Assembly: GCA_964634885.1 (NCBI GenBank)
Contig: CAZWLN010000011.1
Coordinates: 49,590 to 113,589 of the forward strand
Direction: 5' to 3'
DNA length: 64,000 bases
Source of the DNA: DAINRZ01 sp964634885
GTDB lineage: Bacteria; Bacteroidota; Ignavibacteria; Kapaibacteriales; UBA2268
Position 1 is the first letter of the stretch. Each line of letters starts with the position of its first letter. Position numbers and translations under genes: made by a program. This document shows, in pieces, positions 27,744 to 37,559 of the stretch. A model generated the notes under the pieces. It searched no databases, was not told where the DNA came from, and was given only the letters and a program-made list of their open reading frames with translations.

Positions 27744-28790
27744 ATGAATTTAAAAATGGCAAAGAATAAATACTGGCTTCATGCACTTCTGTTCGCAGTT
27801 ACAATCCTGACGACGGTAATGGCAGGCTCCATGTGGGCCATGAAAGATTTTACAGACCTGTTGAACTGGCACTACGGCATTACCTATGGCGTCCTGATAA
27901 TGATTTTCATCAGCTCCCACGAATTCGGCCATTACATTGCTTCCCGGATACACAAGGTAGATGCGACACTGCCGTTCTACATACCGGCCCCGCCGATGCT
28001 CATGCCCTTCGGTACATTCGGAGCAGTAATTAAAACCCGCACACCGATATACAGCCGTAAAGCTTTGTTCGACATCGGGGTAGCAGGCCCGCTTGCCGGA
28101 TTCATCGTGAGCCTGGGATTCCTCATCTATGGATTGGTAACTCTGCCGCCTATCGACTTCATTTACCAGATACATCCTGAATACAGCATCTATTTTGGGA
28201 AAATACCGACCTACGGACTGCACTTTGGAGACACTCTCCTCTATTCTGCCCTCTCGGCCGTGTTCGCAAACCCTGACGGCTGGCTGCCGCCCATGAATGA
28301 AATTTACCATTACCCGTTCCTCAATGTAGGATGGTTCGGGCTGTTCGTTACCGCTCTCAATATGCTGCCCATAGGCCAGCTGGACGGCGGCCATGTAACA
28401 TACGCCATGTTCGGCAAGAAACAGGGTAAAGTAGCCCGCTATGTCTGGTGGTTAATGTTTGCGCTCGGTACATTCGGCCTCTTGGGAATGCTCCATGGCG
28501 AATTCCTCGCGAGCGACAGCCCCGACGGCATATACGGTTTCTTCAGATCTGTGCTCTTTCCCGCCCTCGACTTCCTTCACAACAACATACCCTGGCTGCT
28601 CGAATGCTGGTCCGGATGGTTGTTCTGGGCGCTAATTACCAGGATTTTCATTAAGATTGACCATCCGGTCATCAGCGACGACAGAGAACTGGACCCGAAA
28701 CGGAAAATCATCGGATGGATTGCCCTGGCAATTCTTGTTTTAAGCTTCTCTTACAACGGGATATTTGAAATTCCAATGGCCGGGAAATAA
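27744..28790 (+). CDS. M50-family (site-2-type) intramembrane metalloprotease
   Basis: The protein has 348 residues with about eight hydrophobic segments. The zinc site is His59-Glu60-x-x-His63 (SSHEFGHYIASR), with Asp214 in PIGQLDGGH as the third ligand, so the active site looks intact. The conserved FDIGVAGPLAGF segment of the family is also present. There is no PDZ domain, so it is the short type rather than RseP-like. It cleaves membrane-embedded substrates, often regulatory proteins or signal peptides, but no substrate is adjacent. The start is supported by GGGAG 5 bases upstream. Confidence 0.88.
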   Translation: MNLKMAKNKYWLHALLFAVTILTTVMAGSMWAMKDFTDLLNWHYGITYGVLIMIFISSHEFGHYIASRIHKVDATLPFYIPAPPMLMPFGTFGAVIKTRTPIYSRKALFDIGVAGPLAGFIVSLGFLIYGLVTLPPIDFIYQIHPEYSIYFGKIPTYGLHFGDTLLYSALSAVFANPDGWLPPMNEIYHYPFLNVGWFGLFVTALNMLPIGQLDGGHVTYAMFGKKQGKVARYVWWLMFALGTFGLLGMLHGEFLASDSPDGIYGFFRSVLFPALDFLHNNIPWLLECWSGWLFWALITRIFIKIDHPVISDDRELDPKRKIIGWIALAILVLSFSYNGIFEIPMAGK

Positions 28791-29119
28791 TGTCAATCCG
28801 CCGGGGGACGTGACGGGATTCGCTCCTGTCGGCTTGCTATTGAACTGTGCAGATCAATAGCAGGCAACATCTACGCTGTAAGGCCGGCATCGACAAACCG
28901 GACGGTTGCACAGGACATTTCGGCCCTGTAGAGGCAAGATCATATCATGAATTGAATAAGACGAAGAAAATCTGCCGTTTATACAGAATATTCAACAAAA
29001 TCATAGAATATTTTTATAAATGTATCAGTCAATTTATATATTATGTTGAGAATTTTATGTAATTTGAAAAGTTTTATTTGAAAATTAGGAACTATTATTT
29101 TGATAGAGGTATGTGTGTT
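28791..29119. other. Gene-free stretch with inverted repeats
   Basis: I see no gene or tRNA. Between 28835 and 28935 are TGCTATTGA and TCAATAGCA separated by ten bases, and ACAGG...CCTGT nearby, which could fold into an RNA with several stems. It may be the trailer of the M50 gene. The last 150 bases are AT-rich and presumably hold the promoter of the S8 gene. Confidence 0.4.
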
Positions 29120-32100
29120 ATGAAGAAATTATTATTACTAATTACATTGTCATTATTGACTGCCGGCAGCCTGCACGCCCAGACAGCGCTGCAAAAGCAA
29201 AACCTTCTCGACTTTGCAAAGCAGCAGTCGGCTGAATGGAAGGCAAAGAAAGAGCTGGCAGTCAAAATTGCCACAGAGAAAGGATACCCTTTGACTGTTC
29301 AATTCGACGACAACTCATTCGCCGAGTTACAGGAAATCAGGAACGGAATGCCGCTCTATTTTATAACCATGAATAGTAATGCAGCCCTGACGCTGTCCAA
29401 CGACAAAGTATGGCCCGGAGGAAGTACAGGTTACAACCTTACAGGCAACGGTGTAACACTTGGCGAATGGGACGGCGGCGGAGTCCTGACAACACACCAG
29501 GAGCTTACCGGCAGAGTTACACAGGGCGACTCGCCATCCTCAACAAACAGCCATTCAACCCATGTCGCAGGAACAATGATTGCTACGGGTGTTACTGCAG
29601 CAGCCAAAGGCATGGCCTACCAGGCAAACCTCAGGGCTTTCGACTGGGACAGTGACATCAGCGAGATGACAACAGAAGCAGTTGCCGGAATGAAAGCTTC
29701 CAACCATTCCTATGGATACCTTGTCGGCTGGCGCTATAACTATCTCGGCGACAGCAAATGGGTATGGTTCGGCGACGCATCGATAAGCGAAACCGAAGAT
29801 TACTCTTTAGGTTTCTACAGCGACTACGCCCAGTCATGTGACAATCTTGCATATAATGCACCCAATTACCTGATCTGCAAAGCCGCAGGCAACGACAGGA
29901 ACGAAGGCCCCGGCGCCTCTGTCACTCATTGGTACTACAACAGTGGATGGGTCTCATCGACGACTTTCAGGGAGAATGACGGCGGAACATACGGCTATGA
30001 CTGCATCGAAGGCGGAGGCATCGCCAAGAACGTACTTACCGTCGGAGCTGTACTCGACATTCCTGCCGGTTACACCCAGTCTTCGGATGTCCAAATGACA
30101 TCATTCAGTTGCTGGGGGCCTACCGACGACGGCAGGATCAAACCCGACATCTGCGGTAACGGCTACGGCCTCTATTCGACCAATAATACCGGCAGTACCG
30201 ATTATACGACGATGAGCGGTACCTCGATGGCTACACCCAATGTCACAGGTTCCATCGGCCTGCTGCTCCACCACCTTGCTTTGAACTGCGGTGGAGGCAC
30301 AAGAACAGCAGCAACGATTAAAGGACTCATCATCCACACTGCCGACGAAGCCGGTTCATACACCGGGCCTGACTATTCCTACGGATGGGGTTTGATGAAC
30401 ACGAAAAAAGCAACTCAGCTCATGTCCCAGAATTACCAGCACGCTACACCTTTTGAGATTCAAGAAACAACACTCAACAACGGCGCTACGAACTCAATTC
30501 AGGTTTATTCCGACGGACTCTCACCAATCAGGGTTACCATCTGCTGGACCGACAAAGCAGGGACACCTCCCTCGCCGGCTCTTGACCCGTCCGACAAAAT
30601 GCTTGTCAACGACCTGGACCTGAGGCTCATCCGCAACAGTACCAATTACTATCCCTATACCCTTGACCGGAACAATCCTGCTAATGCAGCGCGCAGCGAC
30701 CAGGACAACAGCGTTGACAACGTGGAACAGGTTTACATTGCCTCGCCCACAGCCGGCGTTTACACTGTAAGGGTAACTCACAAAAACACCCTGAGCAGCC
30801 CTGCTTACCAGAACTATTCATTGATTATGTCCGGTGTTACCGAACTCATTCCACCGGCGCTCACTTCACCGACAAACAACCTGTTCGTGGCACCGCTGTC
30901 CGGAACCTTTAACTGGACTGCCGTCGCCAGGACTGTAGATTACAGGATTCAGTATTCGACAGATCAGACATTTGCTACGAACACCGAATACACTACTAAC
31001 ACCACCTCACAGAACTTTTCCGGGTTGGATTACAATACAAAATATTACTGGCGCGTCAGGTCTGAGAACACTCTGACAACCGGCCCCTGGTCGGAAGTTT
31101 GGAACTTCACAACAATGCTTGCACCTCCCACCCTCGTCAGCCCGGCAGACTTGCAGAAGGCTGTTACTGTTGCAGGCAACCTGTCCTGGAACACAGTAAC
31201 CGGAGCCACTTCATATGCCGCACAGATTGCGACAGACGAAGATTTTAACTCTGTCGTTGTGACAAAGACAGGCGTAACCGCCACACAAACAACATACACA
31301 GGCCTCGACAACAATACCGTTTATTACTGGAGAGTAAGAGCCACAGACTCACACGGCAACAGCGAATGGTCAACCGTGAGAAGCTTCACCACGATGATTG
31401 CTCCTCCCGTCTTAGGAACCCCGGCCAACGGAGCGAACGACATTACAATGCCCGGTACATTCACCTGGTTTGCAGCAAACAACGCTGACAGCTATGACCT
31501 TCAGGTCTCCGACAATGTAAACTTTACCCCCCCGATAATCGACGCCACCGCACTGGAACAACTGTCATACGAGTTCTCCGGCCTGGGCCTGAACCAGACA
31601 TACTACTGGCGTGTACGTTCATCAAACACTGACGGTAAGAGCGTCTGGTCCGGGGTATGGTCGTTTACGACAACTCTTCCGGCTCCTGTCCTCGTTGCAC
31701 CCTCCAATTATTCCGAAGAAATCAAGGCTCCTGTCAGTTTCGAATGGAACAGCGTTGCCAATGCTGAGTTCTACAACCTGCAGATCTCGGCTTCGTCAGA
31801 TTTCAGCACACTGCTCGTCGATGCGAAAGGAATAACCGGTTTATTCAGGAATTTCACAAGCCTTAAACTTTCTCCATATACAACCTATTACTGGCGCGTA
31901 CAGGCTGCAACCTCCGAATATACGGGCAAATGGTCGGCAGCAAGACAGTTCCGGTCCTATATGGCTGCACCCGTATTGCTCTCTCCGACTGACGGTTCCT
32001 CCGGTGCCGCAGTTAATGCCGACCTGTCATGGAATGCTTCGAAAGGCGCTGATTTCTATGACCTGCAGGTCTCGACAGATCCGTCGTTCGCAACTACCCT

Positions 32101-33742
32101 CTTCAACAAGACACTCATTGTCAAGGAAACATACGATGTACACAACCTCTCGTTCTACACCAAGTATTACTGGAGGGTTCGTGCAAAGAGGATTCCCGAA
32201 GTTGACAAACAAAAGATGGCAATGTTGAAGTATGACCCTGACACAGTCATTTCTGACTGGTCCGAAACCTGGAGCTTTACAACAACTCTTCCGAAACCGG
32301 CTCTTACTTTACCTGTAAACGACGCTTCAGGCCAGCCGCTTTCTGTCGGCTTCAAATGGCTGAACCTCGGAACCGGTGTGAAATATTATATTCAAATTGC
32401 TGCTGACCAGGCCTTCGGCAATATCCTGAAAGAAACCGAGCTGACAGAGAATACCTTTGAATACTCCGGCTTCAATCAAACTACAAAATACTACTGGAGG
32501 ATCTATGCCATCTATCCCGGCGATGTTCATACCGTATGGTCGGATACCTGGTCCTTCACTACGAAGCTGTTAATTGACAAACCCATTTTGGCCGAACCCA
32601 CCGATTACTTCTTCGGCGCCGCCCTCGCAGGTACGCTCAAATGGAAGCCGGTGGACAATGCTGATAAATACCAGGTACAGGTTTCAAAGAAATCCGATTT
32701 TGCCGCTACCGTATCAGACCAGTCGAACATTGCCGCCACCGAATTCAATTACTCCGGCCTCGAAAACGGCATAACCTATTTCTGGCGCGTAAGGGCTTCC
32801 AACTCATCGATTACCGGAGAATGGTCCAATACATGGAGATATACTACCAAACACAAAGCTCCGGACGCCGACGATGAAACCAATCCCGACACCGACAGCG
32901 CCTCCGTCAATGCATCGACACTAAACGGGCTGCTTATCTGGCATAAAGTCCCCAAGGCAATCTATTACAACCTACAGATTGCCAACGTACAGGATTTCTC
33001 GGTCAGGACCTTCGACTCGACACACATCCTCGATACTTTCTATATCTACAGGAACCTGTCCCACAACAGTACATATTACTGGAGAGTACAGGCTGTCTTC
33101 GAAGAAGAAACAGGCGAGATTACAATCGGCGAATGGACTACGGGCTTGTATTTCAAGACCAAGCTTGCTGCTCCGGCAAATTACATATCACCCGTACACC
33201 AGGCCGTTGAGGTCGAACCCACAACAGGCAGCATCTCCTGGGAAAAAGTTACAGGCGCCGAGTACTATGTAATGGAGCTAGCTTTCGACCCGGCCGTCAC
33301 GAACATCGACAAGGTGTCCGGAAACCTGGCACAGAACGTTTACAATTACACCGACCTGGCTGAATACACAGATTACTACTGGCACGTAAAGGCAGGCAAC
33401 ACCGACGGCGAAAGCGACTGGTCTTCGGTTTGGCAGTTCAAGACAAGGCTCGTTACTTCGGCTGACGATGAAGTTCTGGTTCCCGGCCTGCTCTCGATTG
33501 CACCCAACCCGGTCAACAGTACTGCTATGATTGCCCTCGACCTTGCAAGCGGCAGCGAAATAAATATCGGTATCTATGACCTGCTTGGCACAAAAGTGGC
33601 CGAACCGGCAAGCGGCAGGTTTGAACCCGGCAGGTATTCATTCATCTGGGATTGCGGCAAAGCCGTATCTTCAGGTACGTACTTAATCAGGTTCACTATT
33701 GACGGCTGCATCTACACAAAGATGATCAGCGTCGTCAGGTAG
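29120..33742 (+). CDS. Subtilisin-like S8 peptidase with about nine fibronectin-III-like repeats, T9SS sorted
   Basis: The product has 1540 residues from the ATG at 29120, which has GAGG about 10 bases upstream and gives a clean signal peptide (MKKLLLLITLSLLTAGSLHA, cut after HAQ). The upstream TTG at 29078 and ATG at 29111 are less likely. The peptidase triad is Asp118 (LGEWDGGG), His145 (HSTHVAGT) and Ser369 (GTSMATPN). A beta-sandwich domain follows (about 455-570). Then about nine repeats of about 95 residues start with 'P.L..P.(N/D)' and end 'YYWRV.A....SEWS..W.FTT', as in fibronectin type III domains. The last 85 residues are a type A sorting domain (IAPNPVNS, IGIYDLLGT). It is probably a surface protease held away from the cell by the repeat stalk. 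Confidence 0.9.
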   Translation: MKKLLLLITLSLLTAGSLHAQTALQKQNLLDFAKQQSAEWKAKKELAVKIATEKGYPLTVQFDDNSFAELQEIRNGMPLYFITMNSNAALTLSNDKVWPGGSTGYNLTGNGVTLGEWDGGGVLTTHQELTGRVTQGDSPSSTNSHSTHVAGTMIATGVTAAAKGMAYQANLRAFDWDSDISEMTTEAVAGMKASNHSYGYLVGWRYNYLGDSKWVWFGDASISETEDYSLGFYSDYAQSCDNLAYNAPNYLICKAAGNDRNEGPGASVTHWYYNSGWVSSTTFRENDGGTYGYDCIEGGGIAKNVLTVGAVLDIPAGYTQSSDVQMTSFSCWGPTDDGRIKPDICGNGYGLYSTNNTGSTDYTTMSGTSMATPNVTGSIGLLLHHLALNCGGGTRTAATIKGLIIHTADEAGSYTGPDYSYGWGLMNTKKATQLMSQNYQHATPFEIQETTLNNGATNSIQVYSDGLSPIRVTICWTDKAGTPPSPALDPSDKMLVNDLDLRLIRNSTNYYPYTLDRNNPANAARSDQDNSVDNVEQVYIASPTAGVYTVRVTHKNTLSSPAYQNYSLIMSGVTELIPPALTSPTNNLFVAPLSGTFNWTAVARTVDYRIQYSTDQTFATNTEYTTNTTSQNFSGLDYNTKYYWRVRSENTLTTGPWSEVWNFTTMLAPPTLVSPADLQKAVTVAGNLSWNTVTGATSYAAQIATDEDFNSVVVTKTGVTATQTTYTGLDNNTVYYWRVRATDSHGNSEWSTVRSFTTMIAPPVLGTPANGANDITMPGTFTWFAANNADSYDLQVSDNVNFTPPIIDATALEQLSYEFSGLGLNQTYYWRVRSSNTDGKSVWSGVWSFTTTLPAPVLVAPSNYSEEIKAPVSFEWNSVANAEFYNLQISASSDFSTLLVDAKGITGLFRNFTSLKLSPYTTYYWRVQAATSEYTGKWSAARQFRSYMAAPVLLSPTDGSSGAAVNADLSWNASKGADFYDLQVSTDPSFATTLFNKTLIVKETYDVHNLSFYTKYYWRVRAKRIPEVDKQKMAMLKYDPDTVISDWSETWSFTTTLPKPALTLPVNDASGQPLSVGFKWLNLGTGVKYYIQIAADQAFGNILKETELTENTFEYSGFNQTTKYYWRIYAIYPGDVHTVWSDTWSFTTKLLIDKPILAEPTDYFFGAALAGTLKWKPVDNADKYQVQVSKKSDFAATVSDQSNIAATEFNYSGLENGITYFWRVRASNSSITGEWSNTWRYTTKHKAPDADDETNPDTDSASVNASTLNGLLIWHKVPKAIYYNLQIANVQDFSVRTFDSTHILDTFYIYRNLSHNSTYYWRVQAVFEEETGEITIGEWTTGLYFKTKLAAPANYISPVHQAVEVEPTTGSISWEKVTGAEYYVMELAFDPAVTNIDKVSGNLAQNVYNYTDLAEYTDYYWHVKAGNTDGESDWSSVWQFKTRLVTSADDEVLVPGLLSIAPNPVNSTAMIALDLASGSEINIGIYDLLGTKVAEPASGRFEPGRYSFIWDCGKAVSSGTYLIRFTIDGCIYTKMISVVR

Positions 33743-33754
33743 TAACCGAATTAC

Positions 33755-33790
33755 AATAAAAAAAAAGGGGCTTTCGGGCCCCTTTTTTAT
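33755..33790. terminator. Bidirectional terminator between the S8 gene and mdh
   Basis: GGGGC at 33767-33771 pairs with GCCCC at 33778-33782, flanked by an A run on the left and a T run on the right, so it should stop transcription from either side. Confidence 0.9.
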
Positions 33791-33814
33791 TTAATAATTC
33801 GTACTCTGTACAAT

Positions 33815-34750
33815 TTATTTGCCGATCAGCTCCATGGCTTCCCTGATGGTAGCAGTTACGTGATCTGCCGAATTTTTGAGCAGAGCCATTTCCTCATCGT
33901 TGAGTTTCAGTTCGAGTACTTTTTCCATGCCTCCTTTGCCCAGCACTGCAGGAACGCCGACAACGACATCGCTGTAGCCGTATTCACCCTGGAGCAGTAC
34001 TGAACACGGCAGTATGCGTTTCTGGTCCCTGACCATCGACTCTACCATCTGAACCACAGAGGCAGCAGGTGCATAGTAAGCGCTGCCGGTTTTAAGATAG
34101 CCGACGATCTCGCCGCCGCCTTTGGCAGCACGCTCACAGATGGCGTCCATCCTCTCTTTCGGAATAAGGTCGGTAACCGGTATTCCGGCCACTGTCGTAA
34201 AGCGCGGCAGAGGTACCATCGTGTCTCCGTGTCCACCGAGTATCATTCCCTGTATATCCTGCATCGACACTCCAAGCTCCATCGAAATGAACGACCTATA
34301 GCGGGCAGTGTCGAGTATCCCGGCCATACCGAAGACTTTGTGCCGCGGCAGTCCGGTCTTTTTCAGCGCTACATAGGTCATGACGTCTAAGGGGTTGGAG
34401 ACGATGAGATAATAGGCATTGGGAGAGTATTCGAAAGCGTTCTCGATACACGTAGAAACAATCTCGGCGTTCTTGATGAGCAGGTCATCCCTGCTCATGC
34501 CGGGTTTACGTGCCAGTCCTGCTGTCTGAATAACGATGTCAGAGTCTTTTGTAACCTCATAGTCGTTAGTACCGAAAACTTTCGTATCCGATTCCATGAC
34601 GGGCATGGATTCGTACATATCCAGTCCCTTGCCCTGGGGAATACCATCAAGTATGTCTATCAGGTACACTTCACCGGCAAGTTCCTTGTTGGCGATAAGC
34701 TGGGCAGTCGTAGCGCCTACATTGCCGGCGCCGATTACTGTAATTTTCAT
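33815..34750 (-). CDS. mdh: Malate dehydrogenase
   Basis: The protein has 311 residues. It has the NAD-binding motif GAGNVGATTA, the substrate-loop arginines in LARKPGMSRDDLL, the catalytic His in GGHGDTMVPL, and the SNPLDVMTYVA segment of LDH-like malate dehydrogenases. It interconverts malate and oxaloacetate in the cytoplasm. The citrate synthase gene lies upstream on the same strand, 208 bases away, so the two TCA enzymes may share control. The gap contains three GCCATTTT direct repeats (about 34866, 34878, 34911) of unknown meaning. Confidence 0.95.
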   Translation of the reverse strand: MKITVIGAGNVGATTAQLIANKELAGEVYLIDILDGIPQGKGLDMYESMPVMESDTKVFGTNDYEVTKDSDIVIQTAGLARKPGMSRDDLLIKNAEIVSTCIENAFEYSPNAYYLIVSNPLDVMTYVALKKTGLPRHKVFGMAGILDTARYRSFISMELGVSMQDIQGMILGGHGDTMVPLPRFTTVAGIPVTDLIPKERMDAICERAAKGGGEIVGYLKTGSAYYAPAASVVQMVESMVRDQKRILPCSVLLQGEYGYSDVVVGVPAVLGKGGMEKVLELKLNDEEMALLKNSADHVTATIREAMELIGK

Positions 34751-34958
34751 ATTTTACTAACTCCTCAATATAATGTAACGATCCGTATCAACAGAATAAT
34801 CCATTCAGACTGTACTGAATTGTCCTCCGCTGCCTCAGGCATCATAGCGCCTGTTGCCGGACAGATTGCCATTTTCGTGCCATTTTCACACAGGAAGTAC
34901 GGTAACTCGCCATTTTAGCTGCCGTTACTGATTAATGCACTTCATTGCTGCTGCGGCC

Positions 34959-36236
34959 TCAGACTCCTGCGAGTTTCCTGAATTCGGGAGTAGGCAGTGA
35001 CTTGGGGCGTGTGATGGGATAGCCCATTGCCCTGGATACTACAGCCTGGGCACAGATGCCTAAAGCCCTCGAAATGCTGAACAGTACGGTGTAGTAGCTG
35101 AACTCCCTCAGTCCGTAATGGTATATGAGCGCTCCGGAACCGGCGTCCACATTCGGCCACGGGTTCTTGATCTTTGACACTTGCTTCAGGACACCGGGAA
35201 CAACCTCGAACACTTTGGCAACTGTCTGGAACACCGGGTCTTTGGCACAATAGGTATTGCCGAAATTGAGGAAAGCGGTGAATCTCGGGTCGGTAACCCT
35301 TAATACGGCATGGCCGTAGCCTGGTATCACCTTTCCGCTGTTCAGTGTCTCCCAGGTATAGGACTCGATTTCCTTAATGTTAGGTACACCGCCGAATTTT
35401 TCAATAGTCTCAAGGATCCAGCCGAGGCATTCCTGGTTTGCAAGGCCGTGGAGAGGGCCTGCCAGGCCGTTCAGTCCGGCAGAGAGGGAGTAATAGAGGT
35501 CGGACAGGGCTGAGTTGACGATTGCTGCACTGTAGGCGCTAACGTTACCGCCTTCATGGTCGCTGTGCAGTGTAAAGTAAAGCCTCATCAGTTTGGCAAA
35601 TTCACCGTCGGGTTCGCCCAGCCCGATCATGTGTACAAAATTGCCTGCCCAGTCTGCTTTCGCATCAGGTTCAATTCTCGGGCCTTTGTTGAATCTCTTG
35701 CGGTAAACATAAGCGCCAAGAGCCGGCAGTTTGGCAATAATGTTCAGGGTATCTTCGTAAGTAGCTTCCCAGTATTCCTCTTTTTTCATGCCGTTAGTGT
35801 ACTGTTGTGAGAATACCGATTCCTTCTGCATTACGAGGATGGCCGTATTGAACATTGCCATTGGGTGAGAATCTGCTGGCATAGCGTCGAGAGTCTGCCA
35901 TACGTAGGCGGGAACTTCCTGTCGCGAACGCAGGTCTGCCTGCAATTCCTTCAGTTCGGCCTCATTGGGCAACTCGCCGCAAAGCAATAACCATAGAATT
36001 TCTTCGGGCAGTTTGTCAAAAAGGTCTTTGAGTTCGATGCCGCGAATGATTAAGCCTTTGTCAGGTGGAACTTCCGAGGTATCGCAGACGAGCCCTTTAA
36101 CCCCCCTTAAACCGCCGTATGCCTGTGCCAGGGTGACTTTTGCCACTTCCCTATCTCCGTGTTCTTTGAGAAAAGCAGCCAGTGTTGCTTTTTCATTCCG
36201 GAATAATTCTGCGAGTTTGGATTTGAGAGTTGACAT
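34959..36236 (-). CDS. gltA: Citrate synthase
   Basis: The product has 425 residues from the ATG at 36236, chosen over 36266 because AGGAAGG lies 8 bases upstream of it. The active-site elements are present: LHSDHEGGNVSA, GPLHGLANQE, PGYGHAVLR and a conserved DPRF. The pattern is that of the mitochondrial-like citrate synthases found in several Bacteroidota and Ignavibacteria rather than the short E. coli-like type. It condenses acetyl-CoA and oxaloacetate. It sits upstream of mdh. Confidence 0.94.
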   Translation of the reverse strand: MSTLKSKLAELFRNEKATLAAFLKEHGDREVAKVTLAQAYGGLRGVKGLVCDTSEVPPDKGLIIRGIELKDLFDKLPEEILWLLLCGELPNEAELKELQADLRSRQEVPAYVWQTLDAMPADSHPMAMFNTAILVMQKESVFSQQYTNGMKKEEYWEATYEDTLNIIAKLPALGAYVYRKRFNKGPRIEPDAKADWAGNFVHMIGLGEPDGEFAKLMRLYFTLHSDHEGGNVSAYSAAIVNSALSDLYYSLSAGLNGLAGPLHGLANQECLGWILETIEKFGGVPNIKEIESYTWETLNSGKVIPGYGHAVLRVTDPRFTAFLNFGNTYCAKDPVFQTVAKVFEVVPGVLKQVSKIKNPWPNVDAGSGALIYHYGLREFSYYTVLFSISRALGICAQAVVSRAMGYPITRPKSLPTPEFRKLAGV

Positions 36237-36621
36237 AAAATGAACCTTCCTAAAATGATGAAACATAAAGCCATTCGGTGTACTGTGTATTATGTAATCT
36301 TCTCTTGTAATGTCTTTGTCAAGTCGCGCTATGTTGTTTTTTTAAGCATTTCACAAATTCACTTTTTCAAGTTTGAATTCCTTTACTTATCAGCCTGACT
36401 TTCTCTCCGACATGGCAATTAGCTTGTAATACGTTGCATCATATGCAATTAGGTTGTATATGCCTGTCTTTTCTTTAGTTCAAACAAACGTTAATTAAAA
36501 GATATAAAATTTTTCTGCTAAATACAATAGCTTTTGAAAATATTTTTTACTATTCTGATAATATTTTTCTGATTTACGGGTTATTATGTTTTTAATTTGT
36601 TAGATTATTTGCTGTTTGTTT
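36237..36621. other. Divergent intergenic region between gltA and the fRMsr gene
   Basis: It has no gene. It is AT-rich on both sides with a compact symmetric element at 36415-36458 described separately. Both genes diverge from it, so their promoters must lie here. Confidence 0.6.
36415..36458. promoter_or_regulatory. Operator-like direct repeat with internal hairpin
   Basis: GCAATTAGCTTGTA at 36415-36428 recurs as GCAATTAGGTTGTA at 36445-36458, exactly 30 bases later, about three helical turns. Between them TTGCAT and ATGCAA form an inverted repeat across CAT. The element lies about 180 bases upstream of gltA and about 165 bases upstream of the fRMsr gene. It could be a repressor or activator site, but no regulator gene is nearby. 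Confidence 0.35.
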
Positions 36622-37095
36622 ATGTATAAAATGCTTGAAAAAGAATTGGAATCACTATGCGCCTCCGAGCGCAATTTCGTTACGAATGCATCGAACTTCG
36701 CTGCCCTGCTCTTCCATTCCCTCGAAGGCATCAATTGGGCTGGATTCTACTTCATGCATGACGGTGCCCTCAAATTGGGCCCATTCCAGGGCAAACCTGC
36801 CTGCATCGACATTCCTGCCGGTAAAGGGGTGTGCGGCACGGCTGTTGCGCTTGGAAAAGCTCTCGTCGTTCCCGATGTCCACGAATTCCCGGGGCATATC
36901 GCCTGCGATGCTGCTTCACGCTCGGAGATTGTCATTCCAATGTTTCACAATGGCAGCGTCGCCGGCGTTCTCGACATTGACAGCCCCCTGCCAGGCCGCT
37001 TCAATGATGAGGACCTCAACCACCTGGCCGGTTTGTTGCATATTCTTATGGATTGTTCGGACATTGGCCCACTGAATTATATCTACAAATTCTGA
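36622..37095 (+). CDS. msrC: Free methionine-(R)-sulfoxide reductase (GAF-domain MsrC type)
   Basis: The protein has 157 residues from the ATG at 36622. The GAF-fold reductase signature is clear: INWAGFYF, LGPFQGKPACI, GKGVCGTAV, VPDVHEFPGHIACDAASRSE and GVLDIDSP. The three cysteines at 61, 71 and 95 have spacing 10 and 24, the same as Cys84, 94 and 118 of the E. coli enzyme. It reduces free Met-R-sulfoxide with thioredoxin-type electrons. Single gene, cytoplasmic. Confidence 0.93.
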   Translation: MYKMLEKELESLCASERNFVTNASNFAALLFHSLEGINWAGFYFMHDGALKLGPFQGKPACIDIPAGKGVCGTAVALGKALVVPDVHEFPGHIACDAASRSEIVIPMFHNGSVAGVLDIDSPLPGRFNDEDLNHLAGLLHILMDCSDIGPLNYIYKF

Positions 37096-37155
37096 TATTA
37101 TTTTGGGACAGGTGAATTATTTGGGGATTAGGTAAAAATGAAAAGTGATTTATTA

Positions 37156-37365
37156 GCCACGAGCTTCAGCTCGTGGACCGGTTTGTCAGGATACCGGTTT
37201 TACCCATAATCCAATCGGATGCTTACATCGGTTTTGCAAGCCAATTTATTATTCTAACTTATGATTGGATACATTGTTTAAAATGTTCAAAGCTTTATTT
37301 ACAATCATTTACGGCTAAAGCCGATTATCCCATAGAATACTTGTCCACGAGCTGAAGCTCGTGGC
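37156..37365. mobile_element. MITE-like or paired-hairpin repeat element with perfect 23-bp terminal inverted repeats
   Basis: The ends 37156-37178 and 37343-37365 are exact reverse complements. Each end is itself a hairpin: CCACGAGCT-TC-AGCTCGTGG at 37157-37176 and CCACGAGCT-GA-AGCTCGTGG at 37345-37364. The 164 bases between are AT-rich with further small inverted repeats, including ACCGGT...ACCGGT and CGGCTAAAGCCG, and encode no convincing protein. The structure resembles a non-autonomous element or a pair of REP-type hairpins mobilised by a transposase elsewhere. No target-site duplication is obvious. Confidence 0.7.
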
Positions 37366-37559
37366 AATTAAAATAATAAATTAAACTCTTTCTCCCCAAA
37401 TTTTTCATCTGTCCCATTTTTTTTCCAAATTCTTAAATTATTTACAAGATTCATTTATAATCAGACTCCCCTGTCCGCTTTGTATAAATATTATTTGAAA
37501 AATAAGTAAATTTACTTATTAATATTTCGTAATAATTGTGTATATTAATGATAATATTA

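Noticed and set aside
28801..28935. Possible tmRNA, because GACGGGATTCG resembles part of its start
   Set aside because: The tRNA-like 3' end, the tag-coding frame and the typical G/C-rich start are missing.
37173..37355. 60-codon open frame inside the paired-hairpin element
   Set aside because: It is short, without a ribosome-binding site, and covers both hairpin arms.
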